A DNA stretch of 64,000 bases from the NCBI GenBank assembly GCA_022842785.1, contig JALHOW010000003.1, positions 434,001 through 498,000 of the forward strand, written 5' to 3'. Position numbers and translations under genes: made by a program. The stretch comes from Hyphomicrobiaceae bacterium (GTDB taxonomy: Bacteria; Pseudomonadota; Alphaproteobacteria; Rhizobiales; Hyphomicrobiaceae). The notes under the pieces were generated by a model. That model had not been told where the DNA came from, searched no databases, and worked only from the letters and a program-made list of their open reading frames with translations. Positions 34,590 to 43,728 of the stretch are shown piece by piece; position 1 is the first letter of the stretch; each line of letters opens with the position of its first letter.

Positions 34590-35753
34590 TTAGAAGACGT
34601 TGGATTCCGCGAGCGGTGTGTTCGCGGCAATGCGCGCCCAGCCGAAGCGTGTGAGATCGATCGTGCGGTAGGCGCCGTGCGCGATCAGCTCGGCCATGGC
34701 GCGCCCGATCCCCGGCGAATGCTGCAGACCGTGCCCCGAAAAGCCGCACGCGAGCAGAAAGCCCGCCACGTCCGGATGGGGTCCGAGGATGGCGTTGTGG
34801 TCGAGCGTGCTGAGATCATAGTGGCAGCACCAGGCGTTCACGACCTTCAAGGTCTCGAAGGCAGGCACGCGATGGGCGAGCGTCGGCCAGATCAGGCGCT
34901 CGAAATAACCGTCCTCGATGTCGAAGTCCTCGGCATCGGGATCTTCGTCTTCAGGTGGCGCGACGCCTGTTATGTGATAGCGCCCTTCAGGTCGGAAGTA
35001 GACGCCGCTCGGATCGATCATCAGTCCGGCGCCCGGCAGCGGCGTCGGGCAGTCGATCACGAATACGTAGCGCTTCCTCGGCCGCACGGGCAGGTCGATC
35101 CCCGTCATGGCCGCGACCTTGCGCGAATGCCATCCCGCCGCGCAGACCACAACCCGCGTCGCGATCGTGTCGCCCGACGCGAGGCGCACGCCGGCAACCG
35201 CGCCTCGCTCGATATCGATGCCCACGACTTCGTCGGCGAGATAGGTCACACCCTCGGCAATGGCGCGCTTGCGCATGAGTGCCATATGCGCGTGCGGATC
35301 GACCCATCCTTCACCCGAGCGCCCCCAGCCGGCACCGGAGAGATCATCCACGTTGAGCCAGTCGAAGCGGGTCTTGAGCGCGTCGGACTTCAGCAGCTCC
35401 ACATCGGCGCCGAGGCTCTGCTGAAGTGCGATGTTCGCGCTGAGGACACTTTCACCCTGCGCGCTGGCCATGATCGCGTAGCCGCGTTCGACGAGGCTCA
35501 CATGAGCATCCGGCCCGTACATCTCCTGGATGCCGCTGAAGTACTGCCAGCCGAAGGTCGAGAGCTCGATATTCTCGCGCGTCGAGAACTGCCGACGGAC
35601 GGACGCCACAGATCGGCCCGTCGCGCACCACTGATAGCTCGGGTCCTTCTCGACGACGATGACGCGGCCTTTGAAGCCCTCGCGGCGAAGGAAGACGGCC
35701 GTCGCGCTGCCGACTGCAGCGCCGCCGATGATGACGACGTCCGCGCTTTGCAT
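34590..35753 (-). CDS. FAD-dependent (DAO-family) oxidoreductase
   Basis: A 387-residue flavoenzyme of the D-amino-acid oxidase/glycine oxidase group. It has the N-terminal fold DVVIIGGAAVGSATAVFL with VVEKDPSY, GRSVASVRRQFST, and a C-terminal CGFSGHGLQHSPGIGRAMAELI contacting the FAD. The substrate is probably an amino acid or N-methyl amine. It follows the molybdopterin enzyme by 24 bases and precedes pdxY by 27, so the three form one minus-strand transcription unit. Confidence 0.88.
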   Translation of the reverse strand: MQSADVVIIGGAAVGSATAVFLRREGFKGRVIVVEKDPSYQWCATGRSVASVRRQFSTRENIELSTFGWQYFSGIQEMYGPDAHVSLVERGYAIMASAQGESVLSANIALQQSLGADVELLKSDALKTRFDWLNVDDLSGAGWGRSGEGWVDPHAHMALMRKRAIAEGVTYLADEVVGIDIERGAVAGVRLASGDTIATRVVVCAAGWHSRKVAAMTGIDLPVRPRKRYVFVIDCPTPLPGAGLMIDPSGVYFRPEGRYHITGVAPPEDEDPDAEDFDIEDGYFERLIWPTLAHRVPAFETLKVVNAWCCHYDLSTLDHNAILGPHPDVAGFLLACGFSGHGLQHSPGIGRAMAELIAHGAYRTIDLTRFGWARIAANTPLAESNVF

Positions 35754-35777
35754 CAGCGCGCGCTCCTCGATCTCGGA

Positions 35778-37874
35778 TCAGTCACGAAGCGCACGCCGTA
35801 TCCACACGTGATTGTCATGGAACGCCGCGCCGCCATACGGCGCAATGCGATCCGCACCGGTCAGCGTATTGAGGCCCACCTCGCCCTCGAACTGATCGTT
35901 CGGCGGAATGGACTCGACGATCACCACACCGCGCTGCACGCCGTCGTAGGCTTCGGCCGCCAGCCGGATTTCGCCGCGCTCATTGCCCATGGCAATGCGG
36001 TCGCCATCCTCGATGCCGAGTGCCGCGAGATCCTGCGGGTGAATCTTCGCGCGTGGCGGGCCTTCCTGCTTGCGGCTCGTCGGCATCTCGTTGAACGAAG
36101 AATTTAGATAGTTGCGCGCCGGGCTCGTCGCGAGGCGAAAAGGATGCTGCGCATCGGCCTTCTCGATGACGTCCCAGTGATCAGGAAGACGCGGCACGAG
36201 ATGCGCAATGCCCCAGTCCCAGCGGCGCGATGCCGGTACTTCCGGCCAGTCCGGCTTGAACTTGAACTTGCCGTCCGGATAAGCAAAGCCGCCGATATAA
36301 TGTGAACTCTCGAAATCGGGCTGCGCATCGATCCAGCGCTTGACCTCGAGATTTTCGAGCGTACCCCAGCCCGAGTTCTGCAACGTCCAATCGACGATCT
36401 CGCGCGCCGTCATGTCGAAGCCGCGATGTTCCGCGCCGACACGCTTCGCGAGCGCGCAGACGACATCGTGATTGGACCAGCATTCGCCCGGCGGCTCGAT
36501 GAGCTTCGGCCCGAAGAGAATGTTCTGCTGGCCACCCGCCTGATAGAGATCGTCGTGCTCGAGGAACATCGTCGCCGGCAGCACGATATCCGCGACTTTC
36601 GCCGTCGCGGTCATGAACTGCTCGTGCACGCACACGAAGAGATCGTCGCGCGCGAAGCCCCGCTTCACGATGGTCTGGTCCGGACAGACCTGCACGGGGT
36701 TCTGGTTCTGGATGAAAAGCGCGTGCACCTCGGGCCCATCGCCGAGATCGCTCCGGTCGCCCGTCAGCACGGCGCCGATGCGGCTCATGTCGAGCATCCG
36801 GATCGACGGATCGAGCACGTCGCTGCCTTCGATGAGCGACTTGTTCCACTTGAAGATCGCGCCGCTGTTGTGGAAGGCGCCGCCACCTTCATGCAGCCAC
36901 GATCCGGTGACCGTCGCGATGCACGAGGCTGCATGCATATTCACCGCGCCATTGCGCGAGCGCGAGAAGCCATAGCCGAGGCGCAGATACGTCCGCGGCG
37001 TCTTGCCGATGAGATGCGCGAAGCTTTCGATCTCCTCGACCGAGAGCCCTGTGATCGCGCTCGCCCACTCCGGTGTCTTGTCGGCGAGATGCGCCTCGAG
37101 CTCTTCCGGGCAGTCGGCGTACTTCGCCATGTACTCGCGGTTCGCGAGGCCATCGCGGAAGAGCACGTGCATGATCGCGCAGGCGAGCGCGCCGTCCGTG
37201 CCGGGCCTGAGGCAAATGCCAATGTCCGCCTGCTGCATGGTCGCATTGCGATAGATATCGATGACCGCGATCTTCGCGCCCCGCTCGCGCCGCGCGCGGA
37301 TGGCGTGCGTCATCACGTTGACCTGCGTGTGCACGGGGTTCGTGCCCCAGATCACGACCAGATCGGCCTTCGCCATCTCGCGCGGATCGGGGCCGGCGAG
37401 CCGTCCCGTGCCTGCGACGAAGCCCGTCCAGGCGGACGTCGTGCAGATGGTCGAAAACTGGCGCGAGTATTTCTTGGCGTGGCGCAGACGTTCGATACCG
37501 TCGCGCATGACGAGCCCCATGGTGCCCGCGAAGAAAAAGGGCCACACCGCCTCGCTGCCATGGCGGCGCTCGGCGTCGAGCAGTTTCTCAGCCGTGATGT
37601 CCAGCGCCTCATCCCAGGAGACCTGAGCGAACTGACCCGACCCCTTCGGCCCGACGCGCTTCAGGGGATGGAGCAGCCGCTCCTCGTGATGAATGCGCTC
37701 GGCATAGCGCGCGACCTTCGCGCAGATCACGCCGGCCGTGTAGTCGTTCTCCTTGGTACCGCGGACACGGCCGATGCGGCCGTTGCCGAGCAACTCGACG
37801 TCGAGCGCGCAGGTCGAAGGACAGTCGTGCGGACACGCCGAGTGGCCGATCTTGACGTCGACGCGCTGCTGCAT
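35778..37874 (-). CDS. Molybdopterin oxidoreductase, formate dehydrogenase/nitrate reductase type
   Basis: A 698-residue bis-MGD enzyme of the DMSO-reductase family. A [4Fe-4S] site is formed by C14, C18, C22 and C51 (CPHDCPSTC, then GVICAK). WGTNPVHTQVN, LRPGTDGALACA and the C-terminal dinucleotide-binding domain (ARNYLNSSFNEMP) follow. No twin-arginine signal is present, so it is cytoplasmic. No adjacent iron-sulfur or membrane subunit exists, as in the soluble assimilatory-type subfamily. The ATG at 37874 has GGGAGAA upstream. It heads a unit with the FAD oxidoreductase and pdxY; the substrate is unknown. Confidence 0.9.
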   Translation of the reverse strand: MQQRVDVKIGHSACPHDCPSTCALDVELLGNGRIGRVRGTKENDYTAGVICAKVARYAERIHHEERLLHPLKRVGPKGSGQFAQVSWDEALDITAEKLLDAERRHGSEAVWPFFFAGTMGLVMRDGIERLRHAKKYSRQFSTICTTSAWTGFVAGTGRLAGPDPREMAKADLVVIWGTNPVHTQVNVMTHAIRARRERGAKIAVIDIYRNATMQQADIGICLRPGTDGALACAIMHVLFRDGLANREYMAKYADCPEELEAHLADKTPEWASAITGLSVEEIESFAHLIGKTPRTYLRLGYGFSRSRNGAVNMHAASCIATVTGSWLHEGGGAFHNSGAIFKWNKSLIEGSDVLDPSIRMLDMSRIGAVLTGDRSDLGDGPEVHALFIQNQNPVQVCPDQTIVKRGFARDDLFVCVHEQFMTATAKVADIVLPATMFLEHDDLYQAGGQQNILFGPKLIEPPGECWSNHDVVCALAKRVGAEHRGFDMTAREIVDWTLQNSGWGTLENLEVKRWIDAQPDFESSHYIGGFAYPDGKFKFKPDWPEVPASRRWDWGIAHLVPRLPDHWDVIEKADAQHPFRLATSPARNYLNSSFNEMPTSRKQEGPPRAKIHPQDLAALGIEDGDRIAMGNERGEIRLAAEAYDGVQRGVVIVESIPPNDQFEGEVGLNTLTGADRIAPYGGAAFHDNHVWIRRALRD

Positions 37875-37999
37875 GGCCTTCTCCCGCAAGTCGTGCGTGC
37901 CGACGCCAGACTGCGGCCGCGGCTCAGAAGTCGCATTCTAGCGGGAAACGGTCAGCCGCCAAGCGCCGGTCCATCAGGAGCAGGACAGAGGGGCGGCTC

Positions 38000-38722
38000 T
38001 CAGAAGCGGTACGAGAGACCGGCCGCAAAGTGTGGCGACCAGATATCGGTCTTCAGATAACCGCCGCCATCGAGATCGGCATTGATGTGCGTATAGCTCA
38101 TCTTGGCCTCGACGAAGCCGGACCAGTTCGGGCCGAACGGCATTTCGAGACCGACCAGGGCCTGCGCCGCGACACCCGTTACCTGATACTCGAACGTGCG
38201 CGGACCGGCGTCACCTGTCAGCTCCACCTCGACATGCGGGATCGCAATGCCGAGACCCAGGCCGGCGTATGGCCGGATGTTGTGCATCTGCCAGGGCGCG
38301 AAGCGATAGAGCACGTTCCCCGTGACGATGTTGTTGCCGTCCGTAAACTCGAGCTTGGTGAAGGTGCTGCCAACCGCGCCGTTCAACTTGGCGTAGGCCT
38401 TGGCGTGCGTGAATTCGAGGGCCACGCCCCAGTTCGGATTGCTGTCCAGCCAATAGATGGCACGCGCGCCCCAGTAGGGTGGCATCTCGAAGGACTTGCC
38501 GTCCCAGCTGACGTCGTAGGTGCCGTTGGCAGCCGGCAGGCTCGGCCGGCGAACCTGAACGTCACTGTCGAAGTTGCCGTTGACGCCGCCATAAACCTGG
38601 ATTTGGACCTCGGCTTGCGCCGCCGGCGCGGCCGAGAGGACCGCTGCGGCCGCAAGGCCAAGTGCCGTCATCGCTTTCCGGAAACCGCCGGACCGCTGTC
38701 CCCACGCTCTGCCGCTGTGCAT
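38000..38722 (-). CDS. Outer-membrane beta-barrel protein
   Basis: The protein has 240 residues. A signal peptide with a basic start (GQRSGGFRK) and hydrophobic core (ALGLAAAAVLSAAPAAQA) is followed by alternating strands, with YAGLGLGIAIPHVEVEL in the middle, and a C-terminal aromatic residue (FAAGLSYRF) as needed for BAM-mediated insertion. It resembles small OmpA-like/Omp25-type barrels of about eight strands. There is no peptidoglycan-binding domain. A Met 17 residues in is an alternative start. Confidence 0.8.
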   Translation of the reverse strand: MHSGRAWGQRSGGFRKAMTALGLAAAAVLSAAPAAQAEVQIQVYGGVNGNFDSDVQVRRPSLPAANGTYDVSWDGKSFEMPPYWGARAIYWLDSNPNWGVALEFTHAKAYAKLNGAVGSTFTKLEFTDGNNIVTGNVLYRFAPWQMHNIRPYAGLGLGIAIPHVEVELTGDAGPRTFEYQVTGVAAQALVGLEMPFGPNWSGFVEAKMSYTHINADLDGGGYLKTDIWSPHFAAGLSYRF

Positions 38723-38893
38723 CGCGCCCAAGCCCCGTCCATGATCCTTGGCTGCCGAATCTGCAGCTCTATCTGAGAATATCGGGTACCAGATCATGTG
38801 GACGCCGCAAGCCGCAACGCGCGCAGCCTCCCGATTTGTAACGCTTTTTAGAATCACTGTGGCTTGTACGCACGAACCGGTCGGGCCTACCGG

Positions 38894-39604
38894 TCAGGCG
38901 GCCCCGGCCAGCTCGGCGAGGCGGTCCGTGCTGCGGACGACGACCTGGGTCGTGCGCGGCAGGTCGATGACGCCGGTGCGGCGCATCTTGCTGATGGTCC
39001 GGCTCACGGTCTCGATGGTCAGTCCGAGGTAGTCGCCGATATCCGTCCGCGTCATCGGCAGATTGATCACCACGGCGGTGCCGGCCCGGGCGGTGCTCCG
39101 TCCCGCCAGCATGAGGAGGAAGTCCGCCACCTTGGCCTCCGCCGACTTGGAGGCCAGGCACGTCAGGTGGTCGCGCATGGCATTCAGCTCGGCGGCAGCC
39201 ATGCGGAGCAGCTTGCGAGCGAAGTCCGCGCGCTCGTCGATCATGCGCTCGAGGCCCGCGCGCGAGATCCTGCGGACGCGGGTATCACCCACCGCCTGGG
39301 CATTGTAGCCATAGGTCGAAGGGCTGCAGAGCCCGACAATGTCGCCTGGGAAGCGAAACGCGAGGATGTGGCGGCTGCCATCCGGCATGATCCGGTAGAG
39401 GCAGACGACGCCCTCCGTCACCTCGTAGGCGTGGCTTGCCTCGTCGCCTTCGAGGAAGATGTCCTCCCGGCTCGCGAGTTGTACGAGGCCTGCATGGTCG
39501 GTGGCGCCCGAGATCCGCTCGCGCGTGCCCCGGAGGATGCCCGGCTCGATGCCGGCGAGGGTGGAGCGGGCTGAAATCGCTTGGTTTACCGCAACCGCTG
39601 TCAT
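38894..39604 (-). CDS. Crp/Fnr-family regulator, FixK-like
   Basis: A 236-residue regulator with a cyclic-nucleotide-like sensor barrel (HAYEVTEGVVCLYRIMPDGSRHILAFRFPGDIVGLC) and a C-terminal winged helix. The recognition region, TRTDIGDYLGLTIETVSRTISKM, has the E-x-x-S-R pattern of FNR/FixK proteins. The N-terminal cysteines that hold the FNR iron-sulfur cluster are absent, so it is closer to FixK or a redox-independent member. RBS AGGAGG lies six bases before the ATG. It is divergent from the OmpR-family regulator, with a shared 228-base promoter region. Confidence 0.9.
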   Translation of the reverse strand: MTAVAVNQAISARSTLAGIEPGILRGTRERISGATDHAGLVQLASREDIFLEGDEASHAYEVTEGVVCLYRIMPDGSRHILAFRFPGDIVGLCSPSTYGYNAQAVGDTRVRRISRAGLERMIDERADFARKLLRMAAAELNAMRDHLTCLASKSAEAKVADFLLMLAGRSTARAGTAVVINLPMTRTDIGDYLGLTIETVSRTISKMRRTGVIDLPRTTQVVVRSTDRLAELAGAA

Positions 39605-39832
39605 TTCTTGAACCTCCTGCTCTGGCCTTCCTCTGGCCTTCGACCTTGCGGAGGATCAAACGATTGCGACGTCATGCCCGTACCGGCGCGACGTAATGAA
39701 ATGTCACAATTTGTAATGTGCACGTGCTATCAATTGGAGAGAGTAAAGCACCTGTGCCCTTGCAGAGCCCAGTGAGTTCCCCTTCTTTCGGGGTGTTGCG
39801 CCCCGGCAGACCGGATACCAGCCTCTCGCGAC

Positions 39833-40567
<735 letters not shown>

Positions 40568-40694
40568 TTGGTAGCTCGCCCCTGCCCGATGCAACGACCT
40601 CCACGCCGTCGCTATGGCCGCCGCGGGCATAGCAGCGCATCGGAAGGCGGCAGCACCTTCTTCCCAGCAGCCCGCGGCAAAAAACAGAAAACTC

Positions 40695-42509
40695 CTACTT
40701 CGCCGCTTCGACGGCGTGCGGCACCACGAACTGCAAGTTGGCCAGACGCGCATAGAGACCGCCGCGTGCAATGAGATCGCGGTGCGTGCCTTCTTCGACA
40801 ATGCGGCCCTCGTCGAGCACGACAATGCGATCGGCTTTCTGGATAGTGGCGAGACGATGCGCGACGACGATCGTCGTGCGGCCCTGCATGGCCACATCGA
40901 GCGCGCGCTGAACTGCAACCTCGCTCTCGGCATCGAGCGCGCTCGTCGCTTCGTCGAGGAGGAGGATCGGTGCCGAGCGCAGCAGGGCGCGGGCGATGGC
41001 GAGGCGCTGACGCTGGCCACCTGAAAGCGTGATGCCGCGTTCGCCGATGCGCGTTTCATAGCCCTCGGGAAGTGCGCGGATGAAGGTATCGGCCTGGGCG
41101 GCGACGGCCGCCCGCTCGACGTCCTCCTTGCTCGCGCGCTCATCACCAAAGCGAATGTTCTCGGCGACCGATCCCGCAAGGAGCGTGATCTCCTGCGGCA
41201 CGAGCGCCATGCGTCGCCGCAGCTCGCCGAGGTCGGCGTCGCGTGCGGGAACACCGTCGATGATCACCCGGCCAGCCGTCGGATCGCGCAGGCGCTGCAC
41301 GAGTGCGAGCAAGGTGCTCTTGCCCGAACCCGAAGGACCGACGAGCGCGACCCGCTCGCCGGGTGCGATGGCGAGCGATACGTCGATAAGCGCGGGGCTC
41401 TCGCTCCGACCCGGATAGACCAAGCCGACGCGCTCCAGCGCGATGCGCCCTTCAGCGGGGACCGGCAGCGGCACGGGCACAGCCGGCGTTACGATCTCCG
41501 GCTGGGTATCCAGCAACTCGGTCAAGCGCTCTGCTGCGCCGGCTGCCTGCGTGACCTCGCCCCAGACTTCGGAAAGCTCCGCGAGCGCACCGGCGGCGAA
41601 TAGCGCATAGAGCACGAACTGACCGAGCCGGCCGCCCGACATCTCGCCCGCAATGACCAGGGCCGCGCCATACCAGAGAATGCCGACGACACTGCCGACG
41701 ACCAGAAGGATGACGACCGCGGTCAGGCCCGCCCGCGCCTTGAGCCGCGCATCGGCGGCGCCGAAAGACGTCTCCACCGCATCCGCGAACCGCGCGCCCA
41801 GCACCTTCTCGGCCGCGAACGCTTGCACCGCACGGATACCGGTCAGCGTCTCGGACGCAAGTGACGAGGCTTCGGCGAGCGCGTCCTGCGCCTTGCGCGA
41901 GCGCCGCCGCACGATCCGCCCATAGGCGACGAGCGGCAGTACGATAAGGGGAATGGCGACGAGAACGAGCGCGGAGAGCTTCGCACTCGTCACGAGCATC
42001 ATCGTGAGTGCGCCGAGCAGCATGATGGCATTGCGCGCCGCCTGCGAGAGTGCGGTTCCGGCAGCCGCCTTGATCTGGGTTGTATCGGCGGTAAGGCGGC
42101 TCATGAGCTCGCCCGAATGCGCCTTCTCGTGAAAGGCCGGCCCGAGGGTCATGAGGTGGCGGAACACATCCGCGCGCACATCCGCAACGACGCGCTCGCC
42201 AAGCCAATTGACGCAGTAAAAGCGAGCGGCACTGGCGATGGCGAGCAGAGCACCGATCATCACCAGAACAGCGAAGTACCGATCGATAAATCCGCCGTCG
42301 CCACCGGAGAACCCGAAGTCGATCATCCGCCGCACGGCAAGCGGCACGGACAGCATGGCGAGCGCCGAGGCCACCATGGCGAGGCCGGCGAGCGCCAGCA
42401 TGACCGGGTGGCGCATGATGTAGGGCTTCAGCGCCAGAAGAGGACGCAATGACCGGCGCCCGCCCTCGCTGGTCGGCCCCTCGCCCGGCATATCTTCCGC
42501 CCGCGCCAT
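40695..42509 (-). CDS. ABC exporter, fused permease-ATPase (MsbA-like)
   Basis: A 604-residue half-transporter that should work as a homodimer. About six membrane helices lie between residues 40 and 310. The nucleotide-binding domain then has Walker A GPSGSGKSTL, signature LSGGQRQRLAIARALL, Walker B ILLLDEATSALD and an H-loop (VAHRLAT). It resembles the lipid and multidrug exporter group. The ATG at 42509 is preferred over a GTG eight codons upstream. It is monocistronic and convergent with the OmpR-family regulator. Confidence 0.9.
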   Translation of the reverse strand: MARAEDMPGEGPTSEGGRRSLRPLLALKPYIMRHPVMLALAGLAMVASALAMLSVPLAVRRMIDFGFSGGDGGFIDRYFAVLVMIGALLAIASAARFYCVNWLGERVVADVRADVFRHLMTLGPAFHEKAHSGELMSRLTADTTQIKAAAGTALSQAARNAIMLLGALTMMLVTSAKLSALVLVAIPLIVLPLVAYGRIVRRRSRKAQDALAEASSLASETLTGIRAVQAFAAEKVLGARFADAVETSFGAADARLKARAGLTAVVILLVVGSVVGILWYGAALVIAGEMSGGRLGQFVLYALFAAGALAELSEVWGEVTQAAGAAERLTELLDTQPEIVTPAVPVPLPVPAEGRIALERVGLVYPGRSESPALIDVSLAIAPGERVALVGPSGSGKSTLLALVQRLRDPTAGRVIIDGVPARDADLGELRRRMALVPQEITLLAGSVAENIRFGDERASKEDVERAAVAAQADTFIRALPEGYETRIGERGITLSGGQRQRLAIARALLRSAPILLLDEATSALDAESEVAVQRALDVAMQGRTTIVVAHRLATIQKADRIVVLDEGRIVEEGTHRDLIARGGLYARLANLQFVVPHAVEAAK

Positions 42510-42592
42510 GCTCTTCGACTTCCTACGTGCCACGCCGGATCCCCTCGATGCTCACGAGCGCCCCGCAACCTGAGCGCGGGACACCACAAGCA

Positions 42593-42668
42593 CTAAAGCA
42601 ACGGACTTGAAATTCACCTCAGTTCGCGGCTAGGCGGGGAGTGAATTTCAAGTCCAAAGTTGCTTTAG
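42593..42668. repeat. Palindrome 1 of a tandem pair
   Basis: The arm CTAAAGCAACGGACTTGAAA (42593 onward, to 42617) pairs with TTTCAAGTCC...TTGCTTTAG (42641-42668) around a short GC spacer. The right arm carries a few extra bases (AAAG). The outer CTAAAGC terminus is shared with palindrome 2. Confidence 0.8.
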
Positions 42669-42680
42669 AAGACTATGCCT

Positions 42681-42757
42681 CTAAAGCGTCTTTGGACCTT
42701 AAATGCGACTTCGAGATCGGCCCAGGTGTGGGTCGCATTTAGGGTCCGACGCTTTAA
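42681..42757. repeat. Palindrome 2 of a tandem pair
   Basis: The left arm CTAAAGCGTCTTTGGACC and onward (42681-42709) pairs with GTCGCATTTAGGGTCCGACG and onward (42732-42757). A diverged half of the same palindrome occurs at 24744. Confidence 0.8.
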
Positions 42758-42935
42758 GCCATCAGTCCGCGACGACCTTGAGGCGCCGCAAGTGCGAGAA
42801 TGGTAATTGGCACATGAATGCCCCACCCGGGCCCGGCGAACAAGCCTTCGGCGGGCGGCCCACGAGGCTGAAGTCATTGAGTCGCAAGTGAAACGGGCCG
42901 CTGGAGATCAGCAATACCGCCCTGAATTACAAAAA
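42758..42935. other. Non-coding stretch between palindromes and the phasin terminator
   Basis: I see no gene here. Together with the palindromes it makes a 500-base gap between the ABC exporter start and the phasin stop, and presumably includes the exporter promoter. Confidence 0.4.
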
Positions 42936-42971
42936 GAAAAAGCCCACGACGATGAGGGCATCGTCATGGGC
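42931..42971 (-). terminator. Intrinsic terminator of the phasin gene
   Basis: On the minus strand, GCCCATGACGATG pairs with CATCGTCGTGGGC (13 bp, one mismatched pair) around loop CCCT and is followed by TTTTTCTTTTT. This is a textbook rho-independent terminator, 41 bases after the phasin stop codon. Confidence 0.9.
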
Positions 42972-43011
42972 CGACAGTCTGGGTGATTGCGTCCGGGCCG
43001 GAGGGCGCGAC

Positions 43012-43341
43012 TTAGCGGCGCGCGGCAAAGGCCTTCTCGACCGGCTTGTAGGCTTCCTTCGCGATATCCGTATAGAAGGAGCCAAGCTTCGACATCTGCT
43101 GCACGTAGTCCTCGTACGCACGCTTCGCGTAGCCCGACTGGATCTCGAAAGCCTGCTCGATAGACTTGGAGGCGAGCAGCTTCTCGAACGTGGCAGTGCC
43201 TTCCTCGAACGAACGCTTCGAGTAGTCGGTCATCTCATTGGCAATCGTCTGCCAGCCCTTGTTCCACTCACCGACGAGCCGCATCGCCGTGTCGGTGTTG
43301 GCCTGGCCGAGCTTCTGGAAGTCTTCGAATGATTTCATCAT
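43012..43341 (-). CDS. Phasin family protein
   Basis: A 109-residue helical protein with the phasin pattern: MKSFEDFQKLGQANTDTAMRLVGEWNKGWQTIANEM, then YSKRSFEEGTATFEKLLASKSIEQAFEIQSGYAKRAYEDYVQQMSKL, then YTDIAKEAYKP. It coats PHB granules. It has its own strong terminator, and about 100 bases upstream lies the motif GCGCTGCACAA shared with phaZ. That fits the high, PHB-responsive expression usual for major phasins. Confidence 0.9.
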   Translation of the reverse strand: MMKSFEDFQKLGQANTDTAMRLVGEWNKGWQTIANEMTDYSKRSFEEGTATFEKLLASKSIEQAFEIQSGYAKRAYEDYVQQMSKLGSFYTDIAKEAYKPVEKAFAARR

Positions 43342-43728
43342 GGGGTGTGGTCCTTCGAACCAGCGGGCATCAGAGTTGGGTGTGTTCTGACGCAGAGGCA
43401 GGGGAAATGTCTCTTGCGATGCCCCGAGATTTAGGTGCGCTGCACAAATATGTCAACCCAAATATTGCATCGCACCATGAACGAGCGCTCATCCATCAGC
43501 CGTCGAACGATAAACTTTAGATAAAATTTGCGTCGATCACTTCACGGGAAGAAAGGACGCCTGCTGTAGGTTCCTCCTCGACGGTTCGAGATCGCACGCC
43601 CCATTGGCGCCCCAACACGGTGTTCTCATAGGAACTTCCGCGAGAGGGGCGGCCATCCCAGGCGGCGGTCGACGGACGACCGGGGAGGCCAAGTCGCGCC
43701 ATGTGGCGCGGTAAACGGGTTAGCAACG
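43342..43728. other. Divergent region upstream of phasin and D,D-carboxypeptidase genes
   Basis: A 387-base gap with an AT-richer centre around 43430-43530. It contains the shared candidate operator at 43437 and must hold promoters for both flanking genes. No gene is seen. Confidence 0.45.
43437..43447. promoter_or_regulatory. Candidate PHB-cycle operator (GCGCTGCACAA), phasin promoter
   Basis: It is an exact 11-base match to two copies in the phaZ promoter at 56798 and 56820. It lies 96-106 bases upstream of the phasin ATG, in the orientation opposite to the gene. PhaR-type regulators of PHB genes bind TGC/GCA-rich sites; assigning this one to PhaR is inference. Confidence 0.45.

Noticed and set aside
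34677-36107. Open frame of 476 codons on the plus strand
   Set aside because: It is antisense to the FAD oxidoreductase, has no family features and spans the boundary of two real genes.
36426-38060. Open frame of 544 codons on the plus strand
   Set aside because: It is antisense to the molybdopterin oxidoreductase, with no recognisable domain and biased shadow composition.
39605-39832. FNR/FixK box in the divergent regulator promoter
   Set aside because: Only half sites (ATCAA, TTG) are present, with wrong spacing for TTGAT-N4-ATCAA.
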